DNA of 64,000 nt from Phytophthora colocasiae (Eukaryota > Oomycota > Peronosporomycetes > Peronosporales > Peronosporaceae): positions 2,418,001 through 2,482,000 of the forward strand of contig JAGKQI010000091.1 in NCBI GenBank assembly GCA_018806915.1, written 5' to 3'. Both the position numbers and the translations under genes were made by a program. Below are positions 1-11,300 of the stretch, in pieces. Within the stretch, counting starts at the first letter, position 1. Each line of letters begins with the position of its first letter. The notes below the pieces were generated by a model, which was not told the origin of the DNA, searched no databases, and was given only the letters and a program-made list of their open reading frames with translations.

Positions 1-430
1 GGCGCTCTAGCCACGCCAGATCGTACCTCGAATCCAGGTCCAGGTCCAAGCAGCGTTCTACGCTGTCGAAGTCCAAGAACTTCAGCCGCAGGTCCATGGG
101 CACCTTGGCTACCGTGACACGGACGCCCGTCGCTAGACGGACAGTGACGGTGTCACCTCTTCGCGCTCGAAGCGCCTCAGCATATTGCTGACTACCCTCA
201 ACGGTGGAGCGTCTGACATAGTTGCCAGACGCTCCCGAATCGATCAACACGATCCACGGCTTCTCGAAGCCCTTCACGTCCACATGGACGACCAGCAAGC
301 CCTGCTTGCTCACACGTTCCGTGTTCAAGAGCACGGAGCTCTTCGGGGCTGAGCCCCAGTGCCTCTCACGCACTGCAGAACTCAGTTCTTCCCCAGTAGA
401 CCGCCCCGCGTCTACTGGGAGCCGTCGTTT
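1..430 (-). CDS. Element A pol N-terminus: aspartic protease (partial)
   Basis: An open frame without an obvious ATG runs from about 430 to the window edge. It encodes a pepsin-like retroelement protease with the flap-side motif WIVLIDSGAS near 225-255, where D-S-G is the catalytic triplet. NYVRRSTVEG follows it, as in gypsy proteases of the RVP_2/gag-asp type. The protease would cut the Gag-Pol polyprotein. The frame lies at -1 relative to the nucleocapsid ORF and overlaps its end (412-430), an arrangement typical of frameshift-expressed gag-pol. No slippery site was confirmed. The reverse transcriptase should follow to the left of the window. Confidence 0.75.
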
Positions 431-687
431 CCCTGGGCAGAGCCCGAAGCGGGACCCGCGGCAGGGTTGCGGCCATTCTGGCCGGCGCGATCTTTGCGCA
501 GAGGGCAGTTGGGCCTCAGATGTGTGGGACTACCACACGTGTAGCACCGGTGGATGCTCATACGCTGCACCGCAGCTCGTACCTCGGCTACTTCATCTTC
601 AGCATAGCTGAGGTCCATGGGTTCGGGGTCCCCCGGACCCTGTGCTGCTAGCACCGACCCTCGACAGCTTAAAGTTGTGTTCGGCAT
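412..687 (-). CDS. Element A nucleocapsid segment with CCHC zinc knuckle
   Basis: The frame carries GDPEPMDLSYAEDE, a common gypsy Gag linker, followed by one zinc knuckle, CYTCGSPTHLRPNC (C-x2-C-x4-H-x4-C), and a basic tail. It would bind the element's RNA in the virus-like particle. It overlaps the 3' end of the gag frame and is out of frame with it. The change of frame falls in a run of C/G (near 640-655), so a homopolymer indel is the simplest explanation. The ORF ends at a TAG just upstream of the protease frame. Confidence 0.75.
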   Translation of the reverse strand: MPNTTLSCRGSVLAAQGPGDPEPMDLSYAEDEVAEVRAAVQRMSIHRCYTCGSPTHLRPNCPLRKDRAGQNGRNPAAGPASGSAQGNDGSQ

Positions 688-1390
688 TCAATGCCACGCT
701 GACAGCGTCCTCGAAACTGCGAGGATTCTGACTGAACGCCTCCGTCCTGGCCACGCCAGCTCGTAAACCTTCCATGAAGATGGTCACAGTGACCACCTCA
801 GGTAGAGGATCGGCAGCCATGCCGGCAATGAGCGTGCGCAACTCTTGGACATAGTCCACCAGGTCCTTCTTGCCCTGTCGGCAAGCAAGGAAGCGTGACC
901 GGACGCGATACGCCTGGTTAGGCGGAGCAAACACTTGCGTGAGCTTGGTCTTCAGCTCACCCCAAGTGGGGAAGGCCGTTTCTACCGACGTCCCAGACGT
1001 CAAGGCCCATTCTCGTGCTCGCCCTTCGAGCTTAGAGATGGCAAACGCCGCGCGTTGCCCCTCCAATTGGCGCATGGCGGCCCCCATGGCCATTTCGACC
1101 TCTCGGGTCCACAAAAGGAGGTTCTCTCCCTCATTCCCGTGGAAGGTCTTCACGCTGAGCGTGACGGGCTTAGCTCTCGGAGCAGGGGTAACCCCTTTTA
1201 CATTCCGCTGAATGTGCTCGACGAGAGCGTTTTCGTACGAGGCAAATGCCTCGAGGCGCGCGTTGACGGCCTCCGGCCCTTGGGACGCAAGGTGCGCCGT
1301 ACCTTCCGGGCCCAGCAACGACGTAAGCTTGTTAAGCGTGCCCCGCTGACTCGGAGTCAAGTGAGCGTATGCTTCTGGCTCCATTCTCAC
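599..1390 (-). CDS. Element A Gag (capsid)
   Basis: A 263-residue frame from ATG 1390. Its middle matches the Retrotrans_gag pattern: KTFHGNEGENLLLWTREVE, then REWALTSG, FPTWGELKTKLTQVFAPPN and YVQELRTLIAGM. These are the usual landmarks of a gypsy capsid. The N-terminal 60 residues are helical and acidic. It would assemble the cytoplasmic virus-like particle. The frame ends early at about 600 because of a one-base shift into the nucleocapsid frame. Without that shift Gag would run on through the zinc knuckle. The start is the first ATG after the LTR and primer-binding site. Confidence 0.85.
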   Translation of the reverse strand: MRMEPEAYAHLTPSQRGTLNKLTSLLGPEGTAHLASQGPEAVNARLEAFASYENALVEHIQRNVKGVTPAPRAKPVTLSVKTFHGNEGENLLLWTREVEMAMGAAMRQLEGQRAAFAISKLEGRAREWALTSGTSVETAFPTWGELKTKLTQVFAPPNQAYRVRSRFLACRQGKKDLVDYVQELRTLIAGMAADPLPEVVTVTIFMEGLRAGVARTEAFSQNPRSFEDAVSVALNAEHNFKLSRVGASSTGSGGPRTHGPQLC

Positions 1391-1441
1391 AGAGAAACAG
1401 TCTTTAACTCAGGAGTTGGATTGACTACAAGTGCTACCAGA

Positions 1442-1958
1442 TGCAGCGGGGCTGCGTAGGTTTGCACGGCACAGAGGAAGTTTTAGTTGACTCGTAGATT
1501 CCTGCTTGCAAGGCACTAGCCTTCGGTTCTATACAAGAACCAAGTAGTCCACTAAATACGGGACTCACACAGTCAGTGTTCCTATAATAAAGGAACTAAC
1601 ACTAATTATGTAAAATGCAAACTGATTTTTATTGAGTTTATTGCCTTAATCCTAAATGTAACGGATTTAGTATCTAACATACTAAATCCTAGTCGAAATG
1701 CAATGTGTGGCTCTGAGCTAACTGCCTACAACTGGCTACATAGGTGACGTGTGAGAAACACTATGTGTCGTTCACAGATCTGTGACTTGTGTCTCCGGCC
1801 TATGTCTGCCACACTAATGTAGCCATAGCGCACAGCGCCGTGTAACCCCCTTACAATTAAAGCTTCCGCCAGGGTCTGGGTCATTCCCGCGTCTTCCAGA
1901 CTTCCGAGGAGCGTCCTGGCCGTCTTCTGAGCGTCTATCGCTAGGTTTCCGGTGTTCA
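1442..1958 (-). repeat. Candidate 5' LTR of element A
   Basis: On the minus strand this 517-bp block starts TGAACACCGG and ends CCCCGCTGCA, giving TG...CA ends. It is followed two bases later by TGGTAGCACTTG, a plausible primer-binding site starting with TGG. AATAAA-like signals occur on the minus strand near 1630-1650. To its right the older gag fragment begins. The partner LTR is outside the window, so the borders are inferred and not proven by comparison. Confidence 0.5.
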
Positions 1959-2990
1959 TCGCGCCTGGGAGTCGCTGGGCGCCTTCCTTCGGTCTTGACG
2001 TCGGTCAGGGGAGCCGCTTGAGCCGTCTGGGTCGTTGTAGCGGCCGCGGTGGCCGCGCCATGCCTTCAAGCCTTCGCGCGCTTGGTGTCGGTCGATCTCC
2101 GTAGGGGAAGAGGCGTATGGAAGGCCTCCGTCGTTTTAATGGGTGTAACCCTACCCCTACCGGCGACTCCTTCTGACCCCCTAACCCCAGTGGCGTAATC
2201 TCCCGTATCCCGACTGTTCACCAGAGGTCCGGTTGCCGGTTTAGGGTCATGTTCACCGGAGATCCGACTTGAAGTTGCTACTTCAGGGTGGGCGACCGGG
2301 ACAATGTTGCGCGAAGGTTCCTCAATTCTGCGGCCTGGAAACGCTGCATGTTCTGGAAACTTTCCCGCCCTCTGTCGCGCTCCGACTCCACGTCGTGCAC
2401 CCGCTGTCAAAAGGTCTCCATTAGCGAATCCAGTCACGCTTCAGCTCGTCTGCCCAACGTGCACGTTCGGCTTCGGCCTCGGCTTACCGCTGTTTCCAGC
2501 GATCTGAGAACTCAGATTCCAGACGATGTCTCTCAGACACTTGTCTCTCAGACACTTGTCTCTCAGACGCTTGTCCATCAGACATTTGTCTATCAGACGA
2601 TGTCGAATGATACCTGGGGTTGAACTCTGACGCCTGACTCCGACGTTCTTCCAAGTCATTCGCGCGTCTCTGGGCTTCCAGTCTGGCGCTTTCAGACTCA
2701 AGTAGTCGGTCGGTGAGGGTCTGGATCTGCTGGCGCGTATCAAGTTCCCGTTGTTCACGAAGACGTTCGCGCTCCATGGATTCCAGACGTTCTCTGGCCA
2801 GAAATTCCTTCTGCTCCTGTTCCATTCGACGCTGCCATTCCTGTTGCTGCCGCATAGCGTTTCATTCGATCTGCGCTGGGCCTGATCTCTGGGAACTTCG
2901 GGCTTCAGACCGTGTGTGGCTTGACGCGACCGAACTCAATCATCTGGAAGACACTTTCTGGCGGTCTTCGCTCTTCAGACTTTGATGACT
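1959..2990 (-). pseudogene. Older gag relative of element B, left part (3' part of the gene)
   Basis: Two broken frames (2484-2855 and 2066-2437) match parts of element B Gag. RQQQEWQRRMEQEQKEFLAR and ESMERERLREQRELDTRQQI correspond to the coiled-coil at about 16250-16390 in B. HPEVATSSRISGEHD corresponds to NPEVATMYPVSGSE near 15750 in B. The copy is clearly diverged and full of stops. It contains a short run of repeats encoding SERQVSERQVSERH (about 2525-2580). Element B is inserted at its right edge after GACT (2987-2990), and the matching part of the gene continues at 20090. It is an old relic of a sister element. Confidence 0.75.
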
Positions 2991-4676
2991 TGTCGCGAAG
3001 TCGGTGAAACTTTGGTCGCGGAGCAGGGGGGCGTATAGTGAACCCTAGTTATACGACTACTGAAAAGGGGTTTTCAGAGTCGTACAACGGTAGGTTGGCG
3101 TGTGGTACCTTGCGGTATCCTCGTGGGTTCGTTGTCTTCGGAAATATGACCCTCGCCGGAGTCTGAGAATGTGTTGTGAAGAGAAGTAGGGGTTCCCTTG
3201 GAGTCTGGTGTCGGTATTCAGGAAATCCTTCCAGGAGCGCTTGGGAGTCAGAATCTCTGGAAGACAAAGTGTTTTCCAGGGAGTCGGTGGTCGAAAAGAG
3301 GTTATTATACCAGAGAAAGTCTGAAAACGGTGTCTGAATATCACAAATCCAGAACCGAGATACCTGACTTTCAGAGATAATCAACCAATATACAGAGTTC
3401 GAAAATATACAAATATATACAGCCGTTCTTATTCTTTCTAGGCCCTTGAACGGTGGGCTAACACTCCAGGTCAACTAGGGACTTGCTACCAGACACCTGG
3501 TCTGTCTGGTATCCCTTTACGTTCACGCACCACCCTCTAGTATAGAGGGAAAATATAAACCAATACAATCGGCTATATATAACAGTCTACCTTGCACTCT
3601 GAAAACGACTGTCTAGTTTCCAGAGCCTGTCCAAACGAGCAATATGAAATGGGCTACCGCTAGAGACAAAACAAACGACCCAACTAGGATATGGAATAGG
3701 CGGGTCCTTTCAGGTCTCTACGTTACCTGATCTCCACCTAAGGGGATTGAATTTGGTGGAGATCACACGACGTACGTGATGACGCAGTGGCTCGAATACC
3801 TCTCAAGCGGACTTGTGCAGTAGCAAGCAAATTGAACTCTGTTTATCGTTTATCTTCCTCATAACTATCATATATCTCTGGTAACTCTCTCCTTCTTGTC
3901 GTCTTTTGCGTCCTTTATGCAGTCAGTCTTCATATCTCAGGTACTCTTGGTCTTTGTATACATCTGGTACTTTGACTTGGTCTCAGTATGCAGTCTGTGC
4001 AGCCGATCTCGATGGGTTGACAGGTAAAGACGTCATTACGGGGGATGTGCAGGTCAGTAATCACTTGAATGCGTGACTTGAACTTGGGTTCACTTGGTTT
4101 CAGTATGACCTTGGATCTTTAGCGGTTTCAGAGTCTGGTATCCTGGTTTTCAGAGTCTGATATCACTTGCTTTTCAGAGTCTTAGTCACTCAGAGTTAGA
4201 GATACCAGAATCTTGAGTACGAAACCAGAGTACGGAGCACCAATGCTACAACGTACATGAAGATCTCAAGGGTTGCGCGGGTGCGCGGCGTCCGGCGCGC
4301 GATACTTGGTCTCTGCGGGTAAATATGTGAATCCTTGAACCATCCATCGTCGCGCTGGACGGTAACGGGATGAGGTCTCTCAGAGATACGTTCTTCTGAG
4401 AGACTTTCCGCCAGAACTTAGGCACTCATCGTCGGGGAAAGTCCGGTGACCAGACAGAGTGTAGTTGACCTTCAGAGTTGTGCACACTCTGAAGTACACT
4501 TCTGGTCCTTTGGGCCCCTTTACAGTCAGGCGAAGGTTTATCCACAATCTTCCACAGATGTCGCACGGGTGCGGCCGCGTCCCAAAGTCCCTTTCGCTTA
4601 TAAACCATAGTATAACCAATCACATCGTAACGTAATATCCACCTGTCGCTCGAAAATCGGAATTAACATCATGTCA
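2991..4676 (-). repeat. Element B 3' LTR
   Basis: This copy is paired with 18404-20089. In element orientation it starts TGACATGATG and ends CTTCGCGACA. The few differences seen are near 4302-4316, 4386 and 4607. It holds several copies of the palindromic CAGAGTCTG motif (for example near 4127 and 4151). The + strand edge ends ATGTCA, which supplies a possible ATG for the antisense gene. The 141-residue ORF inside it (3049-3474) recurs in the other LTR only because the LTR is duplicated. Confidence 0.95.
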
Positions 4677-6354
4677 ACCGCCCCTCCTGGTCACGATCCA
4701 TCAGTGCGGAACTTTCTCCAAGCTGTGTATCATGGCCAGACCTATCAAACATTCTGATAGACGGTTTTCAGAGCGTAGCGTAGCTGCAACTCTTTGCCAG
4801 TTGCCTGGTTTTCAGAGTCTCTGGTGTCCCGTCGCACAATCTGATTCTCTCAGACTCAGAAACTTGAATTTGACTTGCCTAACAGGCGATCATTTTCAAA
4901 ACTCCGTCCTTTCGCTCATGACTGAGGAAAAGAACACTTCCCTGAGCTCGAACGCCTCAGCGAGTGGGGTGGCAGGCGACGCCACAGGCACCTGTCCTGC
5001 TTCGGCAACTGCCAGTATATCGCAGGGTGGAGATGTTGGTTCAGCCACATCGCCAGGTGGCAGCACGAGCGCCCCAGCCCACACATTCAAGCCTAAAAGT
5101 TCACAGGTCGATGGTCCGATTGAGGATCCCCCTGGTGATGGCATGGACTCGGCCGGTTCAGGGGATCTTTCGCCACCGGCGGCTTCACGTTGGGGATCCC
5201 GCTCTGAATTCTCTGAGGGAACTCCTGGTGTCTTCAGACCGCGAGCCTTCGGTGCCCCACGGCTTCTGTCCACGGAGGAGGTCGATCGGCTATTTCGTCA
5301 CGGGTACAGGGGACTAAGTCACGGCGTTGGGGGGCTCTGATGTTCCCCAGAATTATGTCGCTCCCAGCGTGAAACCAGAGGGACGTGCCTTTCTGGTGAG
5401 TACCCCTGCGCGAGCTGAAGACTTCAGAAGGGGGCGCCATATAGCGAACGCGTACGGTGGTCCCTGTGTACTCGTGGGTTACGAGGCACCCACTGATGAA
5501 GACCTCCGGTAGCTGGAGCGGGTGATCCCAAGCTTCGATCCTGACGAAGTTGTGTCCCCGTGTGGTCAGACTCCAGGCGTGCGCACTCTGGATGCTCTGA
5601 CGTCGTCTGTGGAGGTTCGCCGGGAACTGGGGTCTCTGGTTTCTCACGTCTCCCCCACTCGACTTGCCGAGAAAGTTTTCCGGACGGCTGGATGCTTGAA
5701 ACTCATGGCCGCTACCCATCGCCGCCTTCGGGAACGCGTCGGTTCTCAAAACGGCGTCGCCCTGATAGACGCTGCAGCAGCCTGCTCCGAGTGTGAAGAG
5801 ATCAAGCGCGAGTGGGTACTGCACTGCCAATACTGGAAGCACAAGCTTAAGTGTGCCCGCGAGACGCCGGTGTGGTGGAAGAACGCATGGTCTCGGAGAT
5901 TCAGGATCTCAAGGCTCACTACCAGGACCAAGTGGAAGCTCTGAAGTCGGACAAGGCAGCTCTAAAGTCCCAAGTCGCTGATCTTCAAGCGCAGGTCTCG
6001 ATTCTGAAGTCGCGTCCTGAAGTCAAGCCCACAGATCCATGGGGATTCTCAGAGTTCTTACAAGAGAACTCTGAAATCTCTGGTAATTGGGATCGGCTTC
6101 ATGACCTTCTGGTGTCGTTTCAAGAGGACACTATCGTCCCTGATAACTGGACGACCGTCATCAGTGTGACGCGCGGAAGAAGCCTGTTCCTGATTTCAAG
6201 AAGCGGCTTTCTGAGGAACGAGCTCGTCAGGCCGCCGAGGAAGTTGCGAAGGCTACCAGGGTTCTGTATCTCACCCGTCCGAGTATTCAGGCTTCGGAAT
6301 CCAAGAGCGAGAGTCCACGGTATCTGTTGTATCCTCAGAAACCCCAGACTCTGA
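4671..6354 (+). pseudogene. Element B antisense gene, 5' part, frame-interrupted
   Basis: Plus-strand coding-like sequence runs opposite to gag-pol. An ATG formed by the LTR edge (4671) opens only 28 codons. Later frames are 4732-5340 (Ser/Gly/Ala-rich, from an internal MTEEKNTSLSSN at about 4918), 5327-5512, 5522-5944 (separated from the previous one by a single TAG) and 5851-6354. The last carries a short heptad-rich stretch, SEIQDLKAHYQDQVEALKSD. These frames join logically into the main antisense ORF at 6327, so this looks like one gene. It is broken by about four indels or stops, or it contains unrecognised introns. No known domain was recognised. Confidence 0.5.
4677..4689 (-). other. 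Element B polypurine tract
   Basis: On the minus strand the bases abutting the 3' LTR read CAGGAGGGGCGGT, a purine-rich stretch where plus-strand DNA synthesis would be primed. Its position directly inside the LTR fits the role. Confidence 0.7.
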
Positions 6355-8000
6355 AGTCATCCCCCAAGCGGCCGTTCAAGTGGGACCTTAAGAACTTGCA
6401 GCGTCGCCCTTCCGGACACAAGTCCGTTGAAGACTCGGTGCTTTCGGCGAATGCGGGTCCCAGGGTGGCCAAGTCTGAAGTACACAAGAGGCTACCAGGC
6501 GACGTGGTCTGGAAAGAGGTTCGACCGGACCTCCGCCAAGCCCTGCTGTCTGGGATCAAGTACGATAAAGCCATGGAGTGGTTGGCGTCGGACAAAGAGG
6601 CTCACAGTCTCTTTAGCAGTCCGGTTCTCATTCAGATGCTGGTAAGTCTGGTATTCTCTCGTCGCCTGGATTCCACTCTCTGGGCCAAGTACGTCCCCGA
6701 AGTGTATTACCAGATGGCCGACGAGGTGGTGGATCGTCACATCTCAGCTGGTACCGAGCCTGCAGCCTGGGGTGATCTGGATGGTCACGTAAATTATCCA
6801 GAAAGTGATGTCGAGTCCACCGCCGACAACCCCAAGGATGATCCGGATTACAAGGATTCTGGTGTGATCGAGTCTGGAGATGAAGATGATGACGAGAGCT
6901 CTGGTGATGGTGCGTCTGTCGACAGCGATTCCGAGAGCGACAAGTCTGAAGACAAGAAGTCTGGGAACAAGAACTCTGGGGGCAAGAAGTCCGGGAGCAA
7001 GAAGTCCGATGACCACCCGCGTCCTGGTTCCAAGCGTCCCCGGGACTCTGATGACGACTCAGACTCTGATGATGGACCTACCATCCCCACCAAGAAGTCC
7101 AAGAGAAGTGTCGCATCCGTAAAGGCCCATACCAGTCCCAAGTCTCGCCCGAAGTCCACCAGTGGAAGTGGATCGAAGTCCAAAAGTTCTTCTGGGAAAG
7201 CGCGTAGTCTGGTGTCCAAGCCCTACAACTCCCTGACGGTCAAGGAGCTCCAGGTGGTGGAAACACCAGACTGTGAGGCATCCTCTTGGTTGTACTATGG
7301 TATCAGGGTACAACGAGTGAGCTCTACCAAGACCACCACTGGCCAGACATTGGGTTTCCCAGACTACGAGGTGCACAAACACTCATGTGCCATCCTCAAG
7401 AAGCGCTGGGACTCTGAGCGGTACTGTGCAGTCCTCCGCAAGAAGCGCGCCCCTTGGAAAGTCATGTTCGACAACCGATTCTCAGAGTTTTACTTCCACA
7501 AGCGGGAGGAACTGGGACCCATTGTGTTGGCTGACGTGGAAGACATCGTGCGCAGCATGAAGAAGCATGCTCAAGCCTTCTGGGAGCGTACGCATTGGGT
7601 GACCATGGATGTTGAGGCTGACGACAAGTCTGCGGAGCTTCACAAGTACCGGTCCATGCGTCGAGCCGCCATGATTCGTCAGCACAACGCCCTCATCCGA
7701 AAGGTCCTGGGGCACAAAGATTTCCCAGAGTCGTTGCTTTCAGAGCCTGGCATCTGGGTTGTCCCAGACAAGTCCTGCCCTTGGATCTGGCAAGATCCCA
7801 GAGTCGCAGAGCTCGGGGGTCCCAAGTGCCTGAGTCTGGAGACGCAACTGGGTGACTTGGACGCTATTGAGCCTGCTCGGATGCAATGGGCCACGGTGAA
7901 TGCGGACGAAGAGTGGCTCCAGTACGTCCCCGCTGACATCAAGAAGGATCATATGCCACCTACGGAGCGCTCCGAGAACCCGATCTCCCTTCACTACTGA
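6327..8000 (+). CDS. Element B antisense ORF, unknown protein (557 aa)
   Basis: A long plus-strand frame inside a minus-strand retrotransposon. Residues from about 170 to 310 are a low-complexity acidic/basic region (DDESSDGDAS-type runs, then GSKKS and SKS repeats) that looks like a nuclear or nucleic-acid-binding linker. Both flanks look folded: about 20-150 (PGDVVWKEVRPDLRQALLSG, MEWLASDKEAHSLFSS) and about 320-550, rich in W, Y and charged residues (SSWLYYGIRVQRV, WERTHWVTMDVEADD, YVPADIKKDHMPPTE). No catalytic motif was recognised and it is not gag, pol or env. Codons stay open for 1.67 kb on the strand opposite to transcription, which argues for past selection. Extra antisense genes in this position are known in some plant gypsy elements; homology to those is not claimed. 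Confidence 0.6.
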   Translation: MYPQKPQTLKSSPKRPFKWDLKNLQRRPSGHKSVEDSVLSANAGPRVAKSEVHKRLPGDVVWKEVRPDLRQALLSGIKYDKAMEWLASDKEAHSLFSSPVLIQMLVSLVFSRRLDSTLWAKYVPEVYYQMADEVVDRHISAGTEPAAWGDLDGHVNYPESDVESTADNPKDDPDYKDSGVIESGDEDDDESSGDGASVDSDSESDKSEDKKSGNKNSGGKKSGSKKSDDHPRPGSKRPRDSDDDSDSDDGPTIPTKKSKRSVASVKAHTSPKSRPKSTSGSGSKSKSSSGKARSLVSKPYNSLTVKELQVVETPDCEASSWLYYGIRVQRVSSTKTTTGQTLGFPDYEVHKHSCAILKKRWDSERYCAVLRKKRAPWKVMFDNRFSEFYFHKREELGPIVLADVEDIVRSMKKHAQAFWERTHWVTMDVEADDKSAELHKYRSMRRAAMIRQHNALIRKVLGHKDFPESLLSEPGIWVVPDKSCPWIWQDPRVAELGGPKCLSLETQLGDLDAIEPARMQWATVNADEEWLQYVPADIKKDHMPPTERSENPISLHY

Positions 8001-8385
8001 AGCTCAGGTGTCCACCATGGTGCCCACGGGAAGGCTGCATTTCCGAGAAGCCAAATAGTTGTCTGCATTTGTGACGTAAACCCCTGGCCTCATTGTAGCT
8101 TCCTAATCCCTTAATCTTTCAATATCATTCCACGTAATCACACTTCTTCTCATCATCTCATTGTTCATAACCTCGTATCCTCCAGCACTTAATTCTCCAC
8201 AAACTCACTTCCATATTCACATTCACACAGTCGTTTTATATAAGTAGTAACATGGTCGATCACATATCCAAACGCACGAATTTCAGAAATAGGTCTCTGA
8301 AAACACGCACTCAGACTACCACACTCTAAAAGTCAATGTCTGAAATCCTTCAGATATCAGACTTCCAGATGTGTTTTCAGAGTTA
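8001..8385. other. Convergent gap between antisense ORF and pol
   Basis: This 385-bp AT-richer stretch holds the 3' ends of two converging genes. No ORF is supported. It includes a TATATAAGTA stretch near 8237 and CAGAG-type motifs near 8365-8395. Confidence 0.6.
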
Positions 8386-11300
8386 TTAGACTCTGGGGTG
8401 ATCGTCTCCAGCCTGCATCGCCTGAAAACGGGCTCGTGCTCGTGCACTCTGGTTGAATTCGTAAAGTAATGCTCCGCAGTTCAACTTCGATAACGGTAAC
8501 CACTCAGTTTCATCGTAACCTTTCCACTTAATCAGATATTCGCGCAGGCGTCTGGACGTCCTGGTACGCTTGTTCCAGCGGGTATCCAGAATCTGCTCCA
8601 CTTCATAATCGTCGTTTTCAGTATCAGGTTCCCAACTATCTTCTGGTAACAAGGCAGCGTCAAAATCATCATCTTCTGGAATCTGGAGTTCCACCGTGGG
8701 TCGTCTGGGGAACAGAGCCCTTGGCTTCAGACGGCTCACATGCACCCAGGGGTTCACGCGGTAGCCGGTATCTTCAACCTTGAGTCGTACTCTGAAATCG
8801 TCCAGCATCTCCTCGATCCTGAAGGGTCCGTGCCACATGTGTGCTAGTTTTCTGCTCAATCCCGTTTGTACCTTAGGGACGTAGAGCCATACGGCGTCGC
8901 CTATAGCGAAACCTGACTTCAGACGCTCTGATAACTCGTTCCACTTTCTGGTCTGTTCTTCAGATCGGTCACGCTTTGCCTTCTTCTGGAGATCTTCGGC
9001 ACATGCCAGGGCATAGCTATAGTCTCGTTGCATCTTCCGTCTCCATTCGTACGCAGTTCGCTCCTGAGTCGTCGATGGCTTGGGTCCAAGCATAGCGGAC
9101 ACCGTCCCGTGAGCATCCCAACCATGTACCAGGTAGAAAGGCGTTTCTAGACGGGTGGCGTCGAATGACGTATTCAGGGCGAACATCAGACGTTCAGCAT
9201 GATCATCCCAGTCACTTTGGTCAGCTTCAGAGATATATGCCTTAATCGCGCGCACCACAGTCTGTACTGACCGCTCTTGCTGGCCGTTGGCTTGAGGTCG
9301 GTACCCCAGCGTAGCTCGTTGTCTGCTGCCCAAAAGCTCTCTGAAACACTTGAACACTTCACTCATGAAGCGGGGATCTTGATCATGACGAATCAGAGAG
9401 CTAGCTCCCAAGTTTCTGAAAACGCGTTCCTCATAGGCCTCTGCTACATCCTGAGCAGTGGTGGTACTCATCGGTTTGCACATCACGTATCCTGAAAACA
9501 TATCCTGGAAGAGCAAGAGAAATGTGTTTCCACGTGCTGATTTCGGCATGTGGGTCACAAAATCCATAGACACTACTTCAAATGGCCGGCTGGGCTCAAT
9601 ATTTCCCGGGGACGGTCCAGGATTTGGGGGTCGCCCCTTGCCACTGGCACAGTCTACGCATTCCTTCACAAATCTCTCCACATCGGCATACGTACCCAAC
9701 CAGTAAAACTCCGAACTCAGCTTCTCAAAGGTTCTCCTGATTCCTTGAAGTCCACCTTGGTAGTCTTCATGAGCATAGTGTAACAGGTCTGGATACAAGT
9801 CTCTGGGAACCACCAGTCTGAGTTCGTCAACATTGTCCCGGGGCCGCTCTCGAGTAGCGCGACTCAGGCGATATAGTACATCTCTAGAATCCAGAACGAA
9901 GTCCTCAGCAACTCTGGCAAGCTTCCTGACTCGGGGTCGTGGTAAATCTCCCACGTCACCTTTCAGAAACTTCATGAGTTCAACCAAGTACGGGTCCTGG
10001 CTCTGATGCGCCTTGATCCGTCGCCAGCGTTCTGCCTGGAACACCAAAGGCCCCAAAGATTCTCGTTCGTCATCCTCCTCAGGCAGATTAGCGTCAGGCG
10101 GAGCTTGGGCACGGGTTACAGCAATCAATACTCTGACCGATCGAGGTAGGGGTGCGGATTCCGGATCAAAAACATTCTCAGACTCTGGTGACGCATTATG
10201 ATTTTCAGAGTCTGGTATTGTTGACTCTTGAACTTCCATGTCTGGGGTTGAACTAGGCTTCATCAGTTTCTCATGAACTTTGGATACCAATTGCAGGTGC
10301 ATAAGTTCATCCTCGTCTCGCACCTGCCAAGCTTCCCCAAGGGTCAAAGTCTTCGAGGTCAGGTAGTCCGCCGCTTGGTTAAACTCGCGCTTCACATGCA
10401 CCAACTTCAGAGTCCGAAACTTGGTTTTCAGAGACTCAAATTCGGCCAACCTCCGTTGCAAGTTAGGCTGATTGCAGTTGATTAGTCCCTGAGCCTGTTG
10501 TATCGCGATGCGCGAATCTCCCACAACCACCAACTCCTGTATTCCGTGGTCGAGTGCCATCTTCAGACCATAATTCAGGCCACAGTATTCCGAGTCATTC
10601 ACCGTGACATCCGTCAGGGGAAACCCTCGGGCTTCTAGAACGCTCCACCCCGGGAGTTTCCAGAGTATAAACCCACAGCTTCCCAGACGGGTAGACGTCT
10701 TTGCAGCACCATCAAAACTCAGAACATAGCCCTGATAATCTGCTTCCAGCATTTCCACACTGATAGGAACTGGCGGCTTGACTCGCCCCTTGACTGGGAT
10801 CAGATTTTCAGAGACTTCATCCAGATGCTCCCTGGGGGTAATACCCGCACCGAGTATAGCTGGGAGTCCATCTTCATCACGCTGAACCCGGCGGATCTCC
10901 AAGTTCCACTGCGACAACTTCAGACCCCACTTGACGTTTCTGCCGTCGGTGGAGTTCGATGTCAGCAACCATTTCAAGACAGAGTATCTGGTATAGACCA
11001 CAATCACCGGACTTGACTCCACCAGAGCCCTAAAATTTTCCAAAACTCTGAGGATCGCAATCACCTCCTTCTCAGCGATATGATACCTGAGTTCGGCATC
11101 GTTCAGGACACGACCCGTGAACCGGACTGGGTGTATTATTCCTTCATATTCTTGTCCCAAAACTGTTGAAGCAGCCCAAGGGTTCGCATGCGGAATGACA
11201 ACAAACGGTCTGGTTCGGTCTGGATGTCTGAGTAGTGGAGTAGAGACTATCTTGCGTTTCAGAATCTCGAACGCCTCTTTCGCACGAGTCAGGTCTCGTC

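Larger units (their letters stand above)
1..1958 (-). mobile_element. Ty3/gypsy LTR retrotransposon A, 5' part
   Basis: Reading the minus strand from 1958 to 1 gives a candidate 5' LTR, a candidate primer-binding site, gag, a CCHC nucleocapsid and the start of pol with a retroviral-type protease. The rest of pol and the 3' LTR lie beyond the left edge, so LTR identity and target duplication cannot be checked. Its gag is unlike those of elements B and C, so it is a third gypsy lineage in the window. Frameshifts between gag, nucleocapsid and protease suggest either ribosomal frameshifting or decay. Confidence 0.8.

Noticed and set aside
3049..3474. 141-residue ORF in element B LTR (also 18462-18887)
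   Set aside because: It is present twice only because the LTR is duplicated; no protein similarity is visible.
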